Source: JBHJGP01 sp050331695
GTDB taxonomy: Bacteria; Pseudomonadota; Alphaproteobacteria; Geminicoccales; Geminicoccaceae
DNA length: 64,000 bases
Assembly (NCBI GenBank): GCA_050331695.1
Contig: JBHJGP010000005.1
Span: forward strand, 19,816-83,815
Direction of reading: 5' to 3'
This document shows, one piece after another, positions 25,514-34,351 of this stretch. Position numbers and translations under genes: made by a program. The notes beneath the pieces are model-generated. The model worked only from the letters and a program-made list of their open reading frames with translations. It searched no databases and was not told where the DNA came from. Numbering within the stretch: position 1 is the first letter of the stretch; each line of letters opens with the position of its first letter.

Positions 25514-26449
25514 ATGGACGCACTCGCCGTCGTCATCCAGGCGCCAGGTGAACTGGGGCTTCGCACCGTCGGACTGGTACCTCCGAGCGACGGCGATGTT
25601 GTGGTCGGCGTCGAGTGGAGTGGCATCAGCACCGGCACCGAGCGGCTGTTGTGGTCAGGGCGGATGCCGGCCTTTCCGGGCATGGGGTACCCGCTGGTTC
25701 CGGGCTATGAGACGGTCGGTCGGGTGATTGACGCTGGCGCCGGTTCGGCGCTCGTTCCAGGTCAGCGGGTCTTCGTCCCGGGTGCGCGGTGTTACGCCGA
25801 CGTCCGGGGTCTCTTTGGCGGTGCTGCGGCCCGGCTGGTTGTGCCGGAGGAGCGGGTCACGCCGGTCGACGAGGGGCTGGGTGAGAATGCCGTCCTGTTG
25901 GCGCTGGCCGCCACCGCCCATCATGCGGTTGCCGGCGGTGATACGTTGCCAGAGCTGATCGTCGGCCACGGCGTGCTGGGCCGGCTACTGGCGCGTCTGG
26001 TCCAGGCCAAGGGCGGGATGCCGGTTGTGTGGGAAACCAGCGACGGGCGCCGCGGCGACGCGCTTGGCTATTCCTGTATTCACCCCGACAGCGACGACCG
26101 GACGGACTATCGCGCGATCGTTGATGTCAGCGGCGATGTCAGCGGTCTCGATGCGCTGATCCAACGGTTGGCTCCCGGCGGCGAGGTGGTGCTGGCGGGT
26201 TTTTACGATCAGCCGATCCGCTTCGACTTCGCCAAGGCTTTCTTGAAAGAGCCCCGGCTGCGCATCGCCGCCGAGTGGCGGCAACCCGATCTGGACGCGG
26301 TGCAAACGCTGATCTCAAGCGGAGCGCTGGCGCTCGGCGATCTGATCACCCATCGGCTTCCGGCCCGCGACGCCCCCGAGGGTTACCGAACCGCTTTTTC
26401 CGATGCGTCCTGCCTCAAGATGATCCTCGACTGGAGGGGTTCTGCATGA
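25514..26449 (+). CDS. bchC: Bacteriochlorophyllide 3-hydroxyethyl dehydrogenase
   Basis: A 311-residue MDR-type (alcohol dehydrogenase-like) protein lacking the structural zinc cysteines. It oxidises the C3 1-hydroxyethyl group to acetyl in bacteriochlorophyllide a synthesis. Readable landmarks are VGVEWSGISTGTERLLWSG, MGYPLVPGYETVG, FVPGARCYADVRGLFGGAA and the NAD-site region LIVGHGVLGRLLARL. ATG start. It overlaps bchX by 4 bases. Confidence 0.94.
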   Translation: MDALAVVIQAPGELGLRTVGLVPPSDGDVVVGVEWSGISTGTERLLWSGRMPAFPGMGYPLVPGYETVGRVIDAGAGSALVPGQRVFVPGARCYADVRGLFGGAAARLVVPEERVTPVDEGLGENAVLLALAATAHHAVAGGDTLPELIVGHGVLGRLLARLVQAKGGMPVVWETSDGRRGDALGYSCIHPDSDDRTDYRAIVDVSGDVSGLDALIQRLAPGGEVVLAGFYDQPIRFDFAKAFLKEPRLRIAAEWRQPDLDAVQTLISSGALALGDLITHRLPARDAPEGYRTAFSDASCLKMILDWRGSA

Positions 26450-27432
26450 CCCTTGACGCTTACGCGCCTGCAGGTCCCGACGACGCGCCAAGCGACGATG
26501 GCGGCTCCGGAGGCGGTCCCGCCAAGCGCGAGACCCAGGTGATCGCCATCTACGGCAAGGGCGGGATCGGCAAGAGCTTTACCCTCGCCAACCTCTCTTA
26601 CATGATGGCCCAGCAGGGCAAACGCGTGCTCCTGATCGGCTGCGATCCGAAGAGCGATACCACCTCGCTTCTTTTCGCCGGGCGCTCCTGCCCGACCATC
26701 ATCGAAACGTCGACCCAGAAGAAAGAAGCCGGCGAAGAGGTCCAGATCGGCGATGTCTGCTTCAAGCGCGATGGCGTGTTCGCCATGGAGCTGGGTGGGC
26801 CCGAGGTCGGGCGCGGCTGCGGCGGGCGTGGCATCATCCACGGCTTCGAGCTTCTCGAAAAACTGGGCTTTCACGACTGGGACTTCGACTACGTCCTGCT
26901 CGATTTTCTGGGCGATGTGGTCTGCGGTGGCTTCGGTCTGCCGATCGCCCGGGACATGTGCCAGAAGGTGATCGTGGTCGGCTCCAACGACCTGCAATCG
27001 CTCTACGTCGCCAACAATGTCTGCTCGGCGGTTCAATATTTCCGCAAGCTTGGCGGCAATGTCGGGGTCGCGGGCCTGGTCATCAACAAAGATGACGGCA
27101 CCGGCGAGGCCCAGGCCTTCGCCGAGGCGGTCGGCATTCCTGTGCTAGCGGCCATTCCGGCGGACGAGGACATCCGCAAGAAAAGCGCCAACTACGAGAT
27201 CATCGGCACTCGTGGCAGCCGTTGGGCGCCGCTCTTCGAGCACTTGGGCGTCGGCGTCGCCGAGGCGCCGCCGGTCCTGCCGGACACGCTCAGCCAGGAC
27301 GGTTTGCTCGGCCTTTTCAGCGGCGACGAGGTGGGTCGGAACGTGGTCCTCGAACCGGCGACCATCGCTGACATGTGCGGCTCGGCCTATGTCGAGAAGC
27401 GCTCCCTCGAAGTCATCTACGACGAGGTCTGA
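26446..27432 (+). CDS. bchX: Chlorophyllide a reductase iron protein BchX
   Basis: A 328-residue NifH-like ATPase of chlorophyllide a oxidoreductase (COR). P-loop YGKGGIGKS lies at residues 36-44. The bridging [4Fe-4S] cysteines are in GRGCGGRGI and DVVCGGFGLPI. It passes electrons to BchYZ, reducing the C7-C8 double bond. The N-terminal 25 residues are a variable Gly/Asp-rich extension. I chose ATG 26446, which overlaps the bchC stop (ATGA), although the frame is open further upstream. Confidence 0.95.
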   Translation: MTLDAYAPAGPDDAPSDDGGSGGGPAKRETQVIAIYGKGGIGKSFTLANLSYMMAQQGKRVLLIGCDPKSDTTSLLFAGRSCPTIIETSTQKKEAGEEVQIGDVCFKRDGVFAMELGGPEVGRGCGGRGIIHGFELLEKLGFHDWDFDYVLLDFLGDVVCGGFGLPIARDMCQKVIVVGSNDLQSLYVANNVCSAVQYFRKLGGNVGVAGLVINKDDGTGEAQAFAEAVGIPVLAAIPADEDIRKKSANYEIIGTRGSRWAPLFEHLGVGVAEAPPVLPDTLSQDGLLGLFSGDEVGRNVVLEPATIADMCGSAYVEKRSLEVIYDEV

Positions 27433-27438
27433 GCGATC

Positions 27439-28977
27439 ATGGCAGCCGACCCTCCCATCCAGCCGACATCGAACCCTTCGGGCGGTTGCCACGCCGGCGA
27501 TGGCGAGATGCGGCGGGCGGCGGAGGCGGCCGGCAAGACGGAAACGCTTCAGCGCTACGCCGCCGATTATCCGCAAGGTCCCCACGACAAGCCGCAAAGC
27601 ATGTGCCCGGCGTTCGGCTCGCTCCGGGTGGGCCTCAGGATGAAACGGACCGCGACCATCCTCTGCGGTTCGGCCTGCTGCGTGTACGGTCTTACCTTCA
27701 CCTCGCACTTTTACGGTGCCCGGCGGACCGTTCACTACGTGCCGTTCAACAGCGAGACCCTGGTCACGGGCAAGCTGTTTGAGGATCTTCGGGACGCGGT
27801 GTTCAAGCTTGCCGACCCTGACCAGTACGACGCTGTGGTGGTCACCAATCTCTGCGTGCCGACGGCGTCAGGCGTACCGCTCAGGCTCCTGCCCAAGGAA
27901 ATCAACGGCGTCAGAATCATCGGAATCGATGTGCCCGGCTTTGGCGTGCCGACCCACGCCGAGGCGAAGGATGTGCTGGCCGGAGCGATGCTGGCTTACG
28001 CCCGCAAGGAAGCGGAGCAGGGGCCGGTCCAGGCGCCAAGCAATCGGCAATGCGGGCGGCCGACGGTCACGTTACTGGGCGAGATGTTTCCAGCCGATCC
28101 GGTCGGCATCCAGGCGTTGCTGGCGCCGATGGATCTCGCCATCGGCCCGACGGTGCCGACCCGTGAATGGCGTGAGCTCTACACGGCCCTCGACAGTCAG
28201 GTCGTGGCCGCCATCCATCCCTTCTACACCGCCGCCATCCGTGAGTTCGAGGCGGCAGGGCGAAGGATTGTGGGCTCGGCACCGGTAGGTGTCGACGGCA
28301 CCGCCGCCTGGCTCCAGGCCATAGGTGAGGCTTACGGCGTGAACAGACAAAAAATCGCTGATGCTCAGAACAGCGTGCTACAGGCGATCGAGGGCGCCTT
28401 GGCGGCGACGCCGATCCGCGGGCGGATCACCCTTTCCGGCTATGAGGGCTCCGAGCTGCTGGTGGCGAGGCTTTTGGTCGAGAGCGGCGCCGAGGTCGCT
28501 TACGTCGGCACCGCCTGCCCCAAGACCCGCTTCTCCGAGACTGATCGTGCCTGGCTCGAGGCAAGAGGGGTGACGGTGACCTACCGGGCCTCGCTCGAAC
28601 AGGACTTGGCGGCGCTGGCCGAGTTCAAACCGGACTTGGCGATCGGCACCACGCCGGTCGTGCAGAAGGCCAAGGAACGGGCGACGCCGGCTCTCTATTT
28701 CACCAACCTGATTTCGGCCCGGCCGCTGATGGGACCCGCCGGTGCCGGCTCGCTTGCCCAGGTGGTCAACGCGGCGATCGCCGGCAAGAGCCGGTTCGAC
28801 ACCATGACCTCATTCTTCGAGGGCGTTGGCGCCGGGCCCACGGCGGGCGTCTGGCAGGAGAAGCCAGCTCCGCGGCAGGCACGGACCAAGGCCAAGCGCG
28901 TGGCGGTTAACGCGGTCGCGACGCGCAGCAAGAAGGCCGAGGCAGACGCAAAGCTCGCAGCGGAATCGGTGGTCTGA
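27439..28977 (+). CDS. bchY: Chlorophyllide a reductase subunit Y
   Basis: A 512-residue NifD-like catalytic subunit of COR. Conserved cysteine-containing blocks are QSMCPAFGSLRVG, CGSACCVYGLTFTSHFYGARR and VVTNLCVPTASGVP; they supply ligands for the BchYZ iron-sulfur cluster. The C-terminal 40 residues are Lys/Ala-rich and variable. ATG start 6 bases after bchX. The stop shares one base with the bchZ ATG (TGATG). Confidence 0.94.
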   Translation: MAADPPIQPTSNPSGGCHAGDGEMRRAAEAAGKTETLQRYAADYPQGPHDKPQSMCPAFGSLRVGLRMKRTATILCGSACCVYGLTFTSHFYGARRTVHYVPFNSETLVTGKLFEDLRDAVFKLADPDQYDAVVVTNLCVPTASGVPLRLLPKEINGVRIIGIDVPGFGVPTHAEAKDVLAGAMLAYARKEAEQGPVQAPSNRQCGRPTVTLLGEMFPADPVGIQALLAPMDLAIGPTVPTREWRELYTALDSQVVAAIHPFYTAAIREFEAAGRRIVGSAPVGVDGTAAWLQAIGEAYGVNRQKIADAQNSVLQAIEGALAATPIRGRITLSGYEGSELLVARLLVESGAEVAYVGTACPKTRFSETDRAWLEARGVTVTYRASLEQDLAALAEFKPDLAIGTTPVVQKAKERATPALYFTNLISARPLMGPAGAGSLAQVVNAAIAGKSRFDTMTSFFEGVGAGPTAGVWQEKPAPRQARTKAKRVAVNAVATRSKKAEADAKLAAESVV

Positions 28978-30428
28978 TGCTGGTCCTCGATCACGATCGC
29001 GCCGGTGGTTATTGGGGGTCGGTCTACGTCTTCACGGCGATCAAGGGCCTGCAGGTGATCATCGACGGGCCGGTCGGCTGCGAGAACCTGCCCGTGACCT
29101 CCGTCTTGCACTACACGGACGCGCTTCCTCCCCACGAGCTGCCGATCGTGGTCACCGGTCTGGCAGAGGAGGAGTTGGGCCAGCACGGCACCGAGGGCGC
29201 GATGAAGCGGGCGCACAAGGTGCTGGATCCGGCGGAGCCGAGCGTGGTCGTCACCGGCTCGATCGCCGAGATGATCGGTGGCGGTGTGACGCCGGAGGGC
29301 ACCGGCATCAAGCGTTTCCTGCCGCGGACCATCGACGAGGATCAGTGGCAGAGTGCCGACCGGGCGCTTCGCTGGCTCTGGACTGAATACGGCGCCAAAC
29401 GGGGCCGGACGCCGAAGGCAAGAGAGCGCAAGCCCGGCGACAAGCCCCGGGTCAATATCATCGGCCCGATCTACGGCACCTTCAACATGCCGTCCGACCT
29501 CGCCGAGGTGAAACGTCTGATCGAAGGCATCGGCGCCGAGGTCAACATGGTCTTCCCCTTAGGAAGCCATCTTCAGGATACCGGCCGTCTGGTCGACGCC
29601 GACGCCAATGTCTGCCTCTATCGCGAGTTCGGTCGGCTCTTGTGCGAGGAACTGGAGCGGCCCTATCTCCAGGCGCCGATCGGCCTGCACAGCACGACCG
29701 CGTTCTTGCGCAAGCTGGGCGATCTTCTGGATCTGGATCCGGAGCCGTTCATCGAGACCGAGAAGCACACCACGATCAAGCCGGTCTGGGATCTTTGGCG
29801 CTCGGTTACCCAGGATTTCTTCGGCACCGCCAGCTTCGGCATCGCCGCGAATGAGACCTACACCCGGGGCGTTCAGAACTATCTGGAAAACGATCTGGGC
29901 TTGCCCTGCCATTTCGCGATTGCGCGCAAGCCGGGCCATAAGCCGGACAATGAGGCGGTTCGCGACGCGATTCACCAGCGGCCGCCCCTGGTCGTCTTCG
30001 GCAGCTACAATGAGCGGATGTATCTGGCCGAGATCAAGGGCCAAGCCGTGTACATCCCCGCATCGTTCCCTGGTGCGGAGATCCGGCGGCACACGGGCAC
30101 GCCGTTCATGGGCTATGCCGGCGCGGTCTACCTCCTGCAGGAGGTCTGCAACGCGCTATTCGACGCGCTTTTCCACATCCTGCCGCTGGGCAGCGATATG
30201 GACCGGGCCGAGGCGACGCCGGCGCGTATGGAGCGCGAGCTTGCTTGGGATCCGGCGGCAAAGCAGCGTCTGGACGAGCTGGTGGCGGCCCAACCCATTC
30301 TCACCCGTATTTCGGCCGCGAAGCTGCTGCGGGACCAGGCCGAGGCGGGCGCCCGGAAGGCGGGACTCGATCACGTGGCCCTGGAGCAGGTCCAGGCTGC
30401 GGACCGAACTTTGAAGGTAAGCGCATGA
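28977..30428 (+). CDS. bchZ: Chlorophyllide a reductase subunit Z
   Basis: A 483-residue NifK-like subunit of COR. Landmarks are DHDRAGGYWGSVY at the N-terminus, GPVGCENLPVTSVLHYTDALPPHELPIV with a cluster-ligand Cys, and the NIIGPIYGTFNMPSDLAEVKRLIEG block. The last 60 residues hold the protochlorophyllide-reductase-like PCP domain (LAWDPAAKQRLDEL...LRDQAEAGARKAG). It is coupled to bchY by a one-base overlap. Its stop overlaps an ATG of the pufQ frame (ATGA). Confidence 0.95.
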   Translation: MLVLDHDRAGGYWGSVYVFTAIKGLQVIIDGPVGCENLPVTSVLHYTDALPPHELPIVVTGLAEEELGQHGTEGAMKRAHKVLDPAEPSVVVTGSIAEMIGGGVTPEGTGIKRFLPRTIDEDQWQSADRALRWLWTEYGAKRGRTPKARERKPGDKPRVNIIGPIYGTFNMPSDLAEVKRLIEGIGAEVNMVFPLGSHLQDTGRLVDADANVCLYREFGRLLCEELERPYLQAPIGLHSTTAFLRKLGDLLDLDPEPFIETEKHTTIKPVWDLWRSVTQDFFGTASFGIAANETYTRGVQNYLENDLGLPCHFAIARKPGHKPDNEAVRDAIHQRPPLVVFGSYNERMYLAEIKGQAVYIPASFPGAEIRRHTGTPFMGYAGAVYLLQEVCNALFDALFHILPLGSDMDRAEATPARMERELAWDPAAKQRLDELVAAQPILTRISAAKLLRDQAEAGARKAGLDHVALEQVQAADRTLKVSA

Positions 30429-30514
30429 ACCAGGCTCAACAGAGTTTGGTTGGTTTTGTTGGCGGTTCGGCGGCGGATATCGGCCGCTGGCGTGAGAGGG
30501 AAGGGACGGGACTG

Positions 30515-30742
30515 ATGGCGACGGCAAGTCTGTCGAAATCGAACCTCAAGGCCGAGACGGCCTTTGAGTTCAAGCTGATCTTCTTCGTGGTGTTTCTCTA
30601 CTTCTTGGTCATCTCGCTGGCGTGCCGCCTGATGCCGAAGGCTTGGCGGCCGGAGAGTCTGTGCGCAACCGCCGACTGCTCGGTGTTCGGCCAGGCGCGA
30701 GCCTTCACGCGGACCGCCGTGCCTTTCGCCTTCATGAGATGA
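30515..30742 (+). CDS. pufQ: PufQ, puf-operon protein
   Basis: 75 residues, the usual PufQ size, with one membrane helix (FKLIFFVVFLYFLVISLACRL) and a C-terminal block of the PufQ type (FGQARAFTRTAVPFAFM). PufQ supports bacteriochlorophyll formation and LH1 or reaction-centre assembly. The frame is open back to ATG 30425, which overlaps the bchZ stop by 4 bases and would add 30 residues. I prefer ATG 30515 because a purine-rich site (GAGGGAAGGGACGGG) precedes it and the length fits. Both starts are possible. It is clearly more divergent than its neighbours. Confidence 0.8.
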   Translation: MATASLSKSNLKAETAFEFKLIFFVVFLYFLVISLACRLMPKAWRPESLCATADCSVFGQARAFTRTAVPFAFMR

Positions 30743-30757
30743 TTGAACCAGACGCAT

Positions 30758-30835
30758 CGTCGGGGACTGTCCCGATGCCGCGTTCGACCGTGACGGATGA
30801 GCCGACACGGCGACCCGGCCGCGCGGGGGGCGCGG
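30758..30835 (+). promoter_or_regulatory. Two GC-rich hairpins in the pufQ-pufB gap
   Basis: The 129-base gap contains a hairpin at 30758-30777 (CGTCGGGG with TCCCGATG, including G-T pairs, loop ACTG) and a second at 30819-30835 (CCGCGC, loop GGGGG, GCGCGG). Neither has a T-run, so they are not intrinsic terminators. Such hairpins before pufB could act as 5' stabilisers or processing points for the abundant pufBA mRNA. That is inferred from known puf mRNA behaviour. Confidence 0.45.
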
Positions 30836-30871
30836 TAACCACCAGCAAGGCCAAGTTTGGAGGATACGACG

Positions 30872-31099
30872 ATGGCAACTGAAGGTATGGGAGGCTCGCT
30901 TACGGGCATCTCCGCCGACGAAGCCAAGGAGTTCCACAAGCTCTTCATGCAGGGCTTCTTCATCTTCAGCGGGATCGCCTTGGTCGCCCACATCCTGGTT
31001 TGGTTGTGGCGTCCCTGGATCCCCGGTGACGAAGGCTACACCGCTTTGCTCGATGGCGCGCAAGGCGTGGCGCAAACAGCGCTCACCTTGATCGCTTAA
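30872..31099 (+). CDS. pufB: Light-harvesting 1 beta polypeptide
   Basis: A 75-residue LH1 beta antenna. EAKEFHKLFMQGF and the bacteriochlorophyll-ligand His in LVAHILVWLWRPWIPG are textbook LH1 beta. A single membrane span lies between them. About 20 residues follow the usual end (GYTALLDG...TALTLIA), as in some Rhodospirillum-type betas, and may be processed. I chose ATG 30872, preceded by TGGAGGA. The open frame begins 15 bases earlier at a TTG that overlaps this ribosome site. Confidence 0.96.
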   Translation: MATEGMGGSLTGISADEAKEFHKLFMQGFFIFSGIALVAHILVWLWRPWIPGDEGYTALLDGAQGVAQTALTLIA

Positions 31100-31111
31100 G
31101 GAGACAAAGAC

Positions 31112-31300
31112 ATGTGGAGAGTGTGGCTCCTTTTCGATCCCCGGCGTGCACTCGTCGCGCTGGCCACCTTCCTGTTCACCCTTGCGTTGCTGATCCACTT
31201 CATTCTGCTCAGCACGGATCGGTACAACTGGTTGGAGGGCTCGGCGGTCGGCACGGAGACGTCGGCACTGCCGGCGCCTTTGGACGAACGGATCGTTTAG
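31112..31300 (+). CDS. pufA: Light-harvesting 1 alpha polypeptide
   Basis: A 62-residue LH1 alpha antenna: the N-terminal MWRVWLLFDPRRALVAL amphipathic helix, one membrane span with the bacteriochlorophyll His in LLIHFILLSTDRYNWLEG, and a polar periplasmic tail. It has an excellent ribosome site (AAGGAGACAAAGAC-ATG), matching the high expression needed. It lies 12 bases after pufB. A perfect hairpin follows before pufL. Confidence 0.97.
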   Translation: MWRVWLLFDPRRALVALATFLFTLALLIHFILLSTDRYNWLEGSAVGTETSALPAPLDERIV

Positions 31301-31311
31301 CACGACCGAAT

Positions 31312-31345
31312 GTGGTCGGAGCTGGCTCGGTCCGGCTCCGACCAC
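31312..31345 (+). promoter_or_regulatory. Intercistronic stem-loop between pufA and pufL
   Basis: GTGGTCGGAGC (31312-31322) and GCTCCGACCAC (31335-31345) form a perfect 11-bp stem with a 12-base loop and no T-run. In Rhodobacter, hairpins at the same place protect the 3' end of pufBA mRNA and set the excess of antenna over reaction centre. The same role is likely here. Confidence 0.8.
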
Positions 31346-31400
31346 TCTCGGCTGAGTTTCGACGGACGTAGGCCTGTCCACGTCAACGGAGACCATTGCG

Positions 31401-32225
31401 ATGGCCATGCTCAGTTTTGAAAGGAAGTACCGGGTCCGCGGTGGAACGCTGCTGGGCGGAGATCTGTTCGATTTCTGGGTCGGCGCTTTCTATGTCGGCT
31501 TCTTCGGGGTCACGACGATCTTCTTCTCGATCTTCGGCACGCTCTTGATCATCTACGGTGCCGCGATCGGTCCCACCTGGAACCCCTGGACGATCAACAT
31601 AGCGCCGCCCGATCTTAGCTACGGCCTGGGCATGGCGCCTCTCAAAGAGGGTGGTCTCTGGCAATTGATCACGATCTGCGCGATCGGCGCGTTCGTGTCC
31701 TGGGCGCTCCGCCAGGCGGAAATCGCCCGCAAGCTCGGCATGGGCTATCACATTCCGGTCGCGTTCGGCTTCGCGATCTTCGCCTACATTTCCCTGGTGG
31801 TGATCAGGCCGGTCTTGATGGGCGCCTGGGGACACGCCTTTCCCTACGGCATCTTCAGCCATCTCGATTGGGTCTCTAACGTCGGCTACCAATATCTGCA
31901 CTTCCACTACAATCCGGCGCTCATGCTGGCGGTGAGCTTCTTCTTCACCACCGTGCTAGCGCTCTCGCTCCACGGTTCTCTGGTCCTGTCCGCGACCAAT
32001 CCGGGCAAGGGCGAGAGGGTCAAGACGCCGGAGCATGAGGACACCTTCTTCCGTGACACCATCGGCTACTCGATCGGCACGCTGGGCATTCACCGGCTGG
32101 GGCTGTTCCTGGCGCTGAATGCCGGTTTCTGGAGTGCCGTCTGCATCATCATCAGTGGCCCGTTCTGGACCCGAGGCTGGCCGGAATGGTGGAACTGGTG
32201 GCTTGACCTGCCGATCTGGTCCTGA
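31401..32225 (+). CDS. pufL: Photosynthetic reaction centre L subunit
   Basis: A 274-residue five-helix membrane protein holding, with PufM, the special pair, bacteriopheophytins, quinones and iron. MAMLSFERKYRVRGGTLLGGDLFDFWVG is the standard L N-terminus. FSHLDWVSNVGYQYLHFHYNPALM contains the special-pair His region, and the later HEDTFFRDTIGYSIGTLGIHRLG block holds the iron-ligand His residues. ATG start. It ends 17 bases before pufM. Confidence 0.97.
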   Translation: MAMLSFERKYRVRGGTLLGGDLFDFWVGAFYVGFFGVTTIFFSIFGTLLIIYGAAIGPTWNPWTINIAPPDLSYGLGMAPLKEGGLWQLITICAIGAFVSWALRQAEIARKLGMGYHIPVAFGFAIFAYISLVVIRPVLMGAWGHAFPYGIFSHLDWVSNVGYQYLHFHYNPALMLAVSFFFTTVLALSLHGSLVLSATNPGKGERVKTPEHEDTFFRDTIGYSIGTLGIHRLGLFLALNAGFWSAVCIIISGPFWTRGWPEWWNWWLDLPIWS

Positions 32226-32242
32226 GTCTGGGGAGAACGAGC

Positions 32243-33211
32243 ATGCAGTATCAGAACATCTTCACCCAGGTTCAGGTCGCGGGCCCTACTGAAGTGGGCA
32301 TCCCGCTTGGCCCTGGCAATGAAGCCCGAACCGGGACGCCCTCGATCAATTACTGGTTCGGCAAGATCGGCAACGCCCAGGTCGGCCCGATCTATCTCGG
32401 CTGGCTTGGCGTCCTTTCGATCTTCTCCGGCTTCGTCGCCTTTGAGATCATCGGCCTCAACATGTGGGCGTCGGTCGGCTGGGATCCGATCCAGTTCGTG
32501 CGCCAGCTCTTCTGGCTCGCCCTCGAGCCGCCGGCACCGGAGTATGGACTCAGCATTCCGCCGATGAACGAGGGCGGCTGGTGGCTGCTCGCCGGCTTTT
32601 TCCTCACCGTCTCAGTGCTTCTTTGGTGGCTTCGGACCTATCGCCGGGCGATCCAGCTCGGCATGGGGACCCACGTTGCCTGGGCGTTTGCCGCGGCCAT
32701 CTGGCTGTTTCTGGTTCTGGGCTTCATCCGGCCGCTGCTGATGGGCAGTTGGAGCGAAGCGGTGCCGTTCGGCATCTTTCCGCACCTCGACTGGACGGCC
32801 GCGTTTTCGATCCGCTACGGCAATCTTTTCTACAACCCGTTCCACGCGCTCTCGATTGTCTTCCTCTACGGCGCGACGCTTCTGTTCGCCATGCATGGTG
32901 CCACCATCCTCGCGGTGAGCCAGCTCGGCGGCGAACGGGAGATCGAGCAGATCACCGACCGCGGTACGGCTTCGGAGCGGGCAGCCCTGTTCTGGCGTTG
33001 GACCATGGGCTTCAACGCGACCATGGAATCGATCCATCGTTGGGCCTGGTGGTTCGCCGTTCTCTGCCCGCTTACCGGTGGTATCGGCATCCTCCTCACC
33101 GGCACGGTGGTCGACAATTGGTATCTGTGGGCGGTCAAGCATGATTTCGCCCCGGCCTACCCGGACGTCATGCCGCCGGCGGCCGATCCAACCGCAGGAG
33201 CTGGCCAATGA
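32243..33211 (+). CDS. pufM: Photosynthetic reaction centre M subunit
   Basis: A 322-residue five-helix M subunit. The N-terminus MQYQNIFTQVQVAGP, the FPHLDWTAAFSIRYGNLFYNPFHALS special-pair region and the iron-site block ERAALFWRWTMGFNATMESIHRWAWW are all conserved. The C-terminal extension (about 15 residues, Pro/Ala-rich) is usual in species with a bound cytochrome subunit. ATG start with GGGGAGAACGAGC upstream. The stop overlaps pufC by 4 bases. There is no pufX between them. Confidence 0.97.
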   Translation: MQYQNIFTQVQVAGPTEVGIPLGPGNEARTGTPSINYWFGKIGNAQVGPIYLGWLGVLSIFSGFVAFEIIGLNMWASVGWDPIQFVRQLFWLALEPPAPEYGLSIPPMNEGGWWLLAGFFLTVSVLLWWLRTYRRAIQLGMGTHVAWAFAAAIWLFLVLGFIRPLLMGSWSEAVPFGIFPHLDWTAAFSIRYGNLFYNPFHALSIVFLYGATLLFAMHGATILAVSQLGGEREIEQITDRGTASERAALFWRWTMGFNATMESIHRWAWWFAVLCPLTGGIGILLTGTVVDNWYLWAVKHDFAPAYPDVMPPAADPTAGAGQ

Positions 33212-34236
33212 ACATCTGGGGACCGTTGGCGATTTGCGCCGGTTCGCTTCTCACCATCGCCATGATCACGACGGCCGGCTGGGACCGGCCGCCGATCGAG
33301 GCGGAGCAGGTCGGTTTCCGTGGAGTTGGCATGGAACAGATCACCAACCCCCGGGATCGGGCCGACGACGCGCCGCGGCACGAGGTTCCAGAGGAGCCCT
33401 GGCCCTTGGAGCTGGCGGCGGCGGACGAGCCCACGGCCGGCGAGATATACGAGAACGTGCAGGTGCTGGGGCACCTGGGTGACGATCAGTTCAATCGCCT
33501 GATGGCGGCGATGACCGAATGGGTTTCGCCTGAACAGGGCTGCAACTACTGCCACAACCCGGAGAACATGGCCGACGACAATATTTACACCAAGATCGTC
33601 TCCCGGCGGATGTTGCAGATGACCCAGCATATCAACGCCAACTGGCAGGATCATGTTGGGCAGGTGGGAGTCACCTGTCACACCTGTCACCGGGGCAAGC
33701 CGGTGCCGGAACAGATCTGGTTCTCCCAGGCGGTCGAAGAGCAGGGTATCCTTGGCGATACGGCGGGCCAGAACCGGGTCGCGACCATGGTTGGGACGAC
33801 GTCGCTTCCTTACGATCCGTTCACGCCCTTCTTCACGAGCGATCCGGAAGACATCCGGGTGATATCCCTGAATGCGCTGCCCACCGATCACGAGAGTAAG
33901 ATCAAGCAGACTGAATGGACCTATGGTCTGATGATCCACATGTCCGAATCGCTGGGCGTGAACTGCACCTACTGTCACAACAGCCGGTCGTTCTTCGCCT
34001 GGGATCAAAGCCGGCCGCAACGGACGACGGCCTGGCACGGCATCCAGATGGTCCGGGATCTCAATCAGGACTATCTGACGCCGCTCGGGCCCCAATATCC
34101 TAACTACCGGCTCGGTGACGATTTGGGTGATGCGCCGAAAGCCCATTGCGGGACCTGCCATCTGGGCGTGAACCAGCCGCTCTACGGCGCCGAAATGTTG
34201 GCAGCCTATCCCTCACTGGCCGAGGAGGCTCAATAA
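33208..34236 (+). CDS. pufC: Reaction centre tetraheme cytochrome c subunit
   Basis: A 342-residue periplasmic cytochrome that re-reduces the special pair. Four CxxCH haem motifs are intact: C112-H116, C157-H161, C253-H257 and C314-H318. An N-terminal hydrophobic segment (LAICAGSLLTIAMITTAGW) anchors or exports it. A typical lipobox is not obvious, so a membrane anchor is more likely than a lipid anchor. ATG overlaps the pufM stop. It is the last recognised photosynthesis gene of the plus-strand superoperon. Confidence 0.96.
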   Translation: MNIWGPLAICAGSLLTIAMITTAGWDRPPIEAEQVGFRGVGMEQITNPRDRADDAPRHEVPEEPWPLELAAADEPTAGEIYENVQVLGHLGDDQFNRLMAAMTEWVSPEQGCNYCHNPENMADDNIYTKIVSRRMLQMTQHINANWQDHVGQVGVTCHTCHRGKPVPEQIWFSQAVEEQGILGDTAGQNRVATMVGTTSLPYDPFTPFFTSDPEDIRVISLNALPTDHESKIKQTEWTYGLMIHMSESLGVNCTYCHNSRSFFAWDQSRPQRTTAWHGIQMVRDLNQDYLTPLGPQYPNYRLGDDLGDAPKAHCGTCHLGVNQPLYGAEMLAAYPSLAEEAQ

Positions 34237-34351
34237 GGGCTAAATGTGGTCTGATAGCACTGGCGCGGCGTCGACGGGGATCGGTCCTTTGCGGGCGCGG
34301 CGCCAAGGTCTTGGGCTCCAACATTCAAGAGGGAAACAGGGGGAAACGGGC

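Noticed and set aside
33196..33220. Search for pufX between pufM and pufC
   Set aside because: pufC overlaps the pufM stop directly, so no pufX is present.
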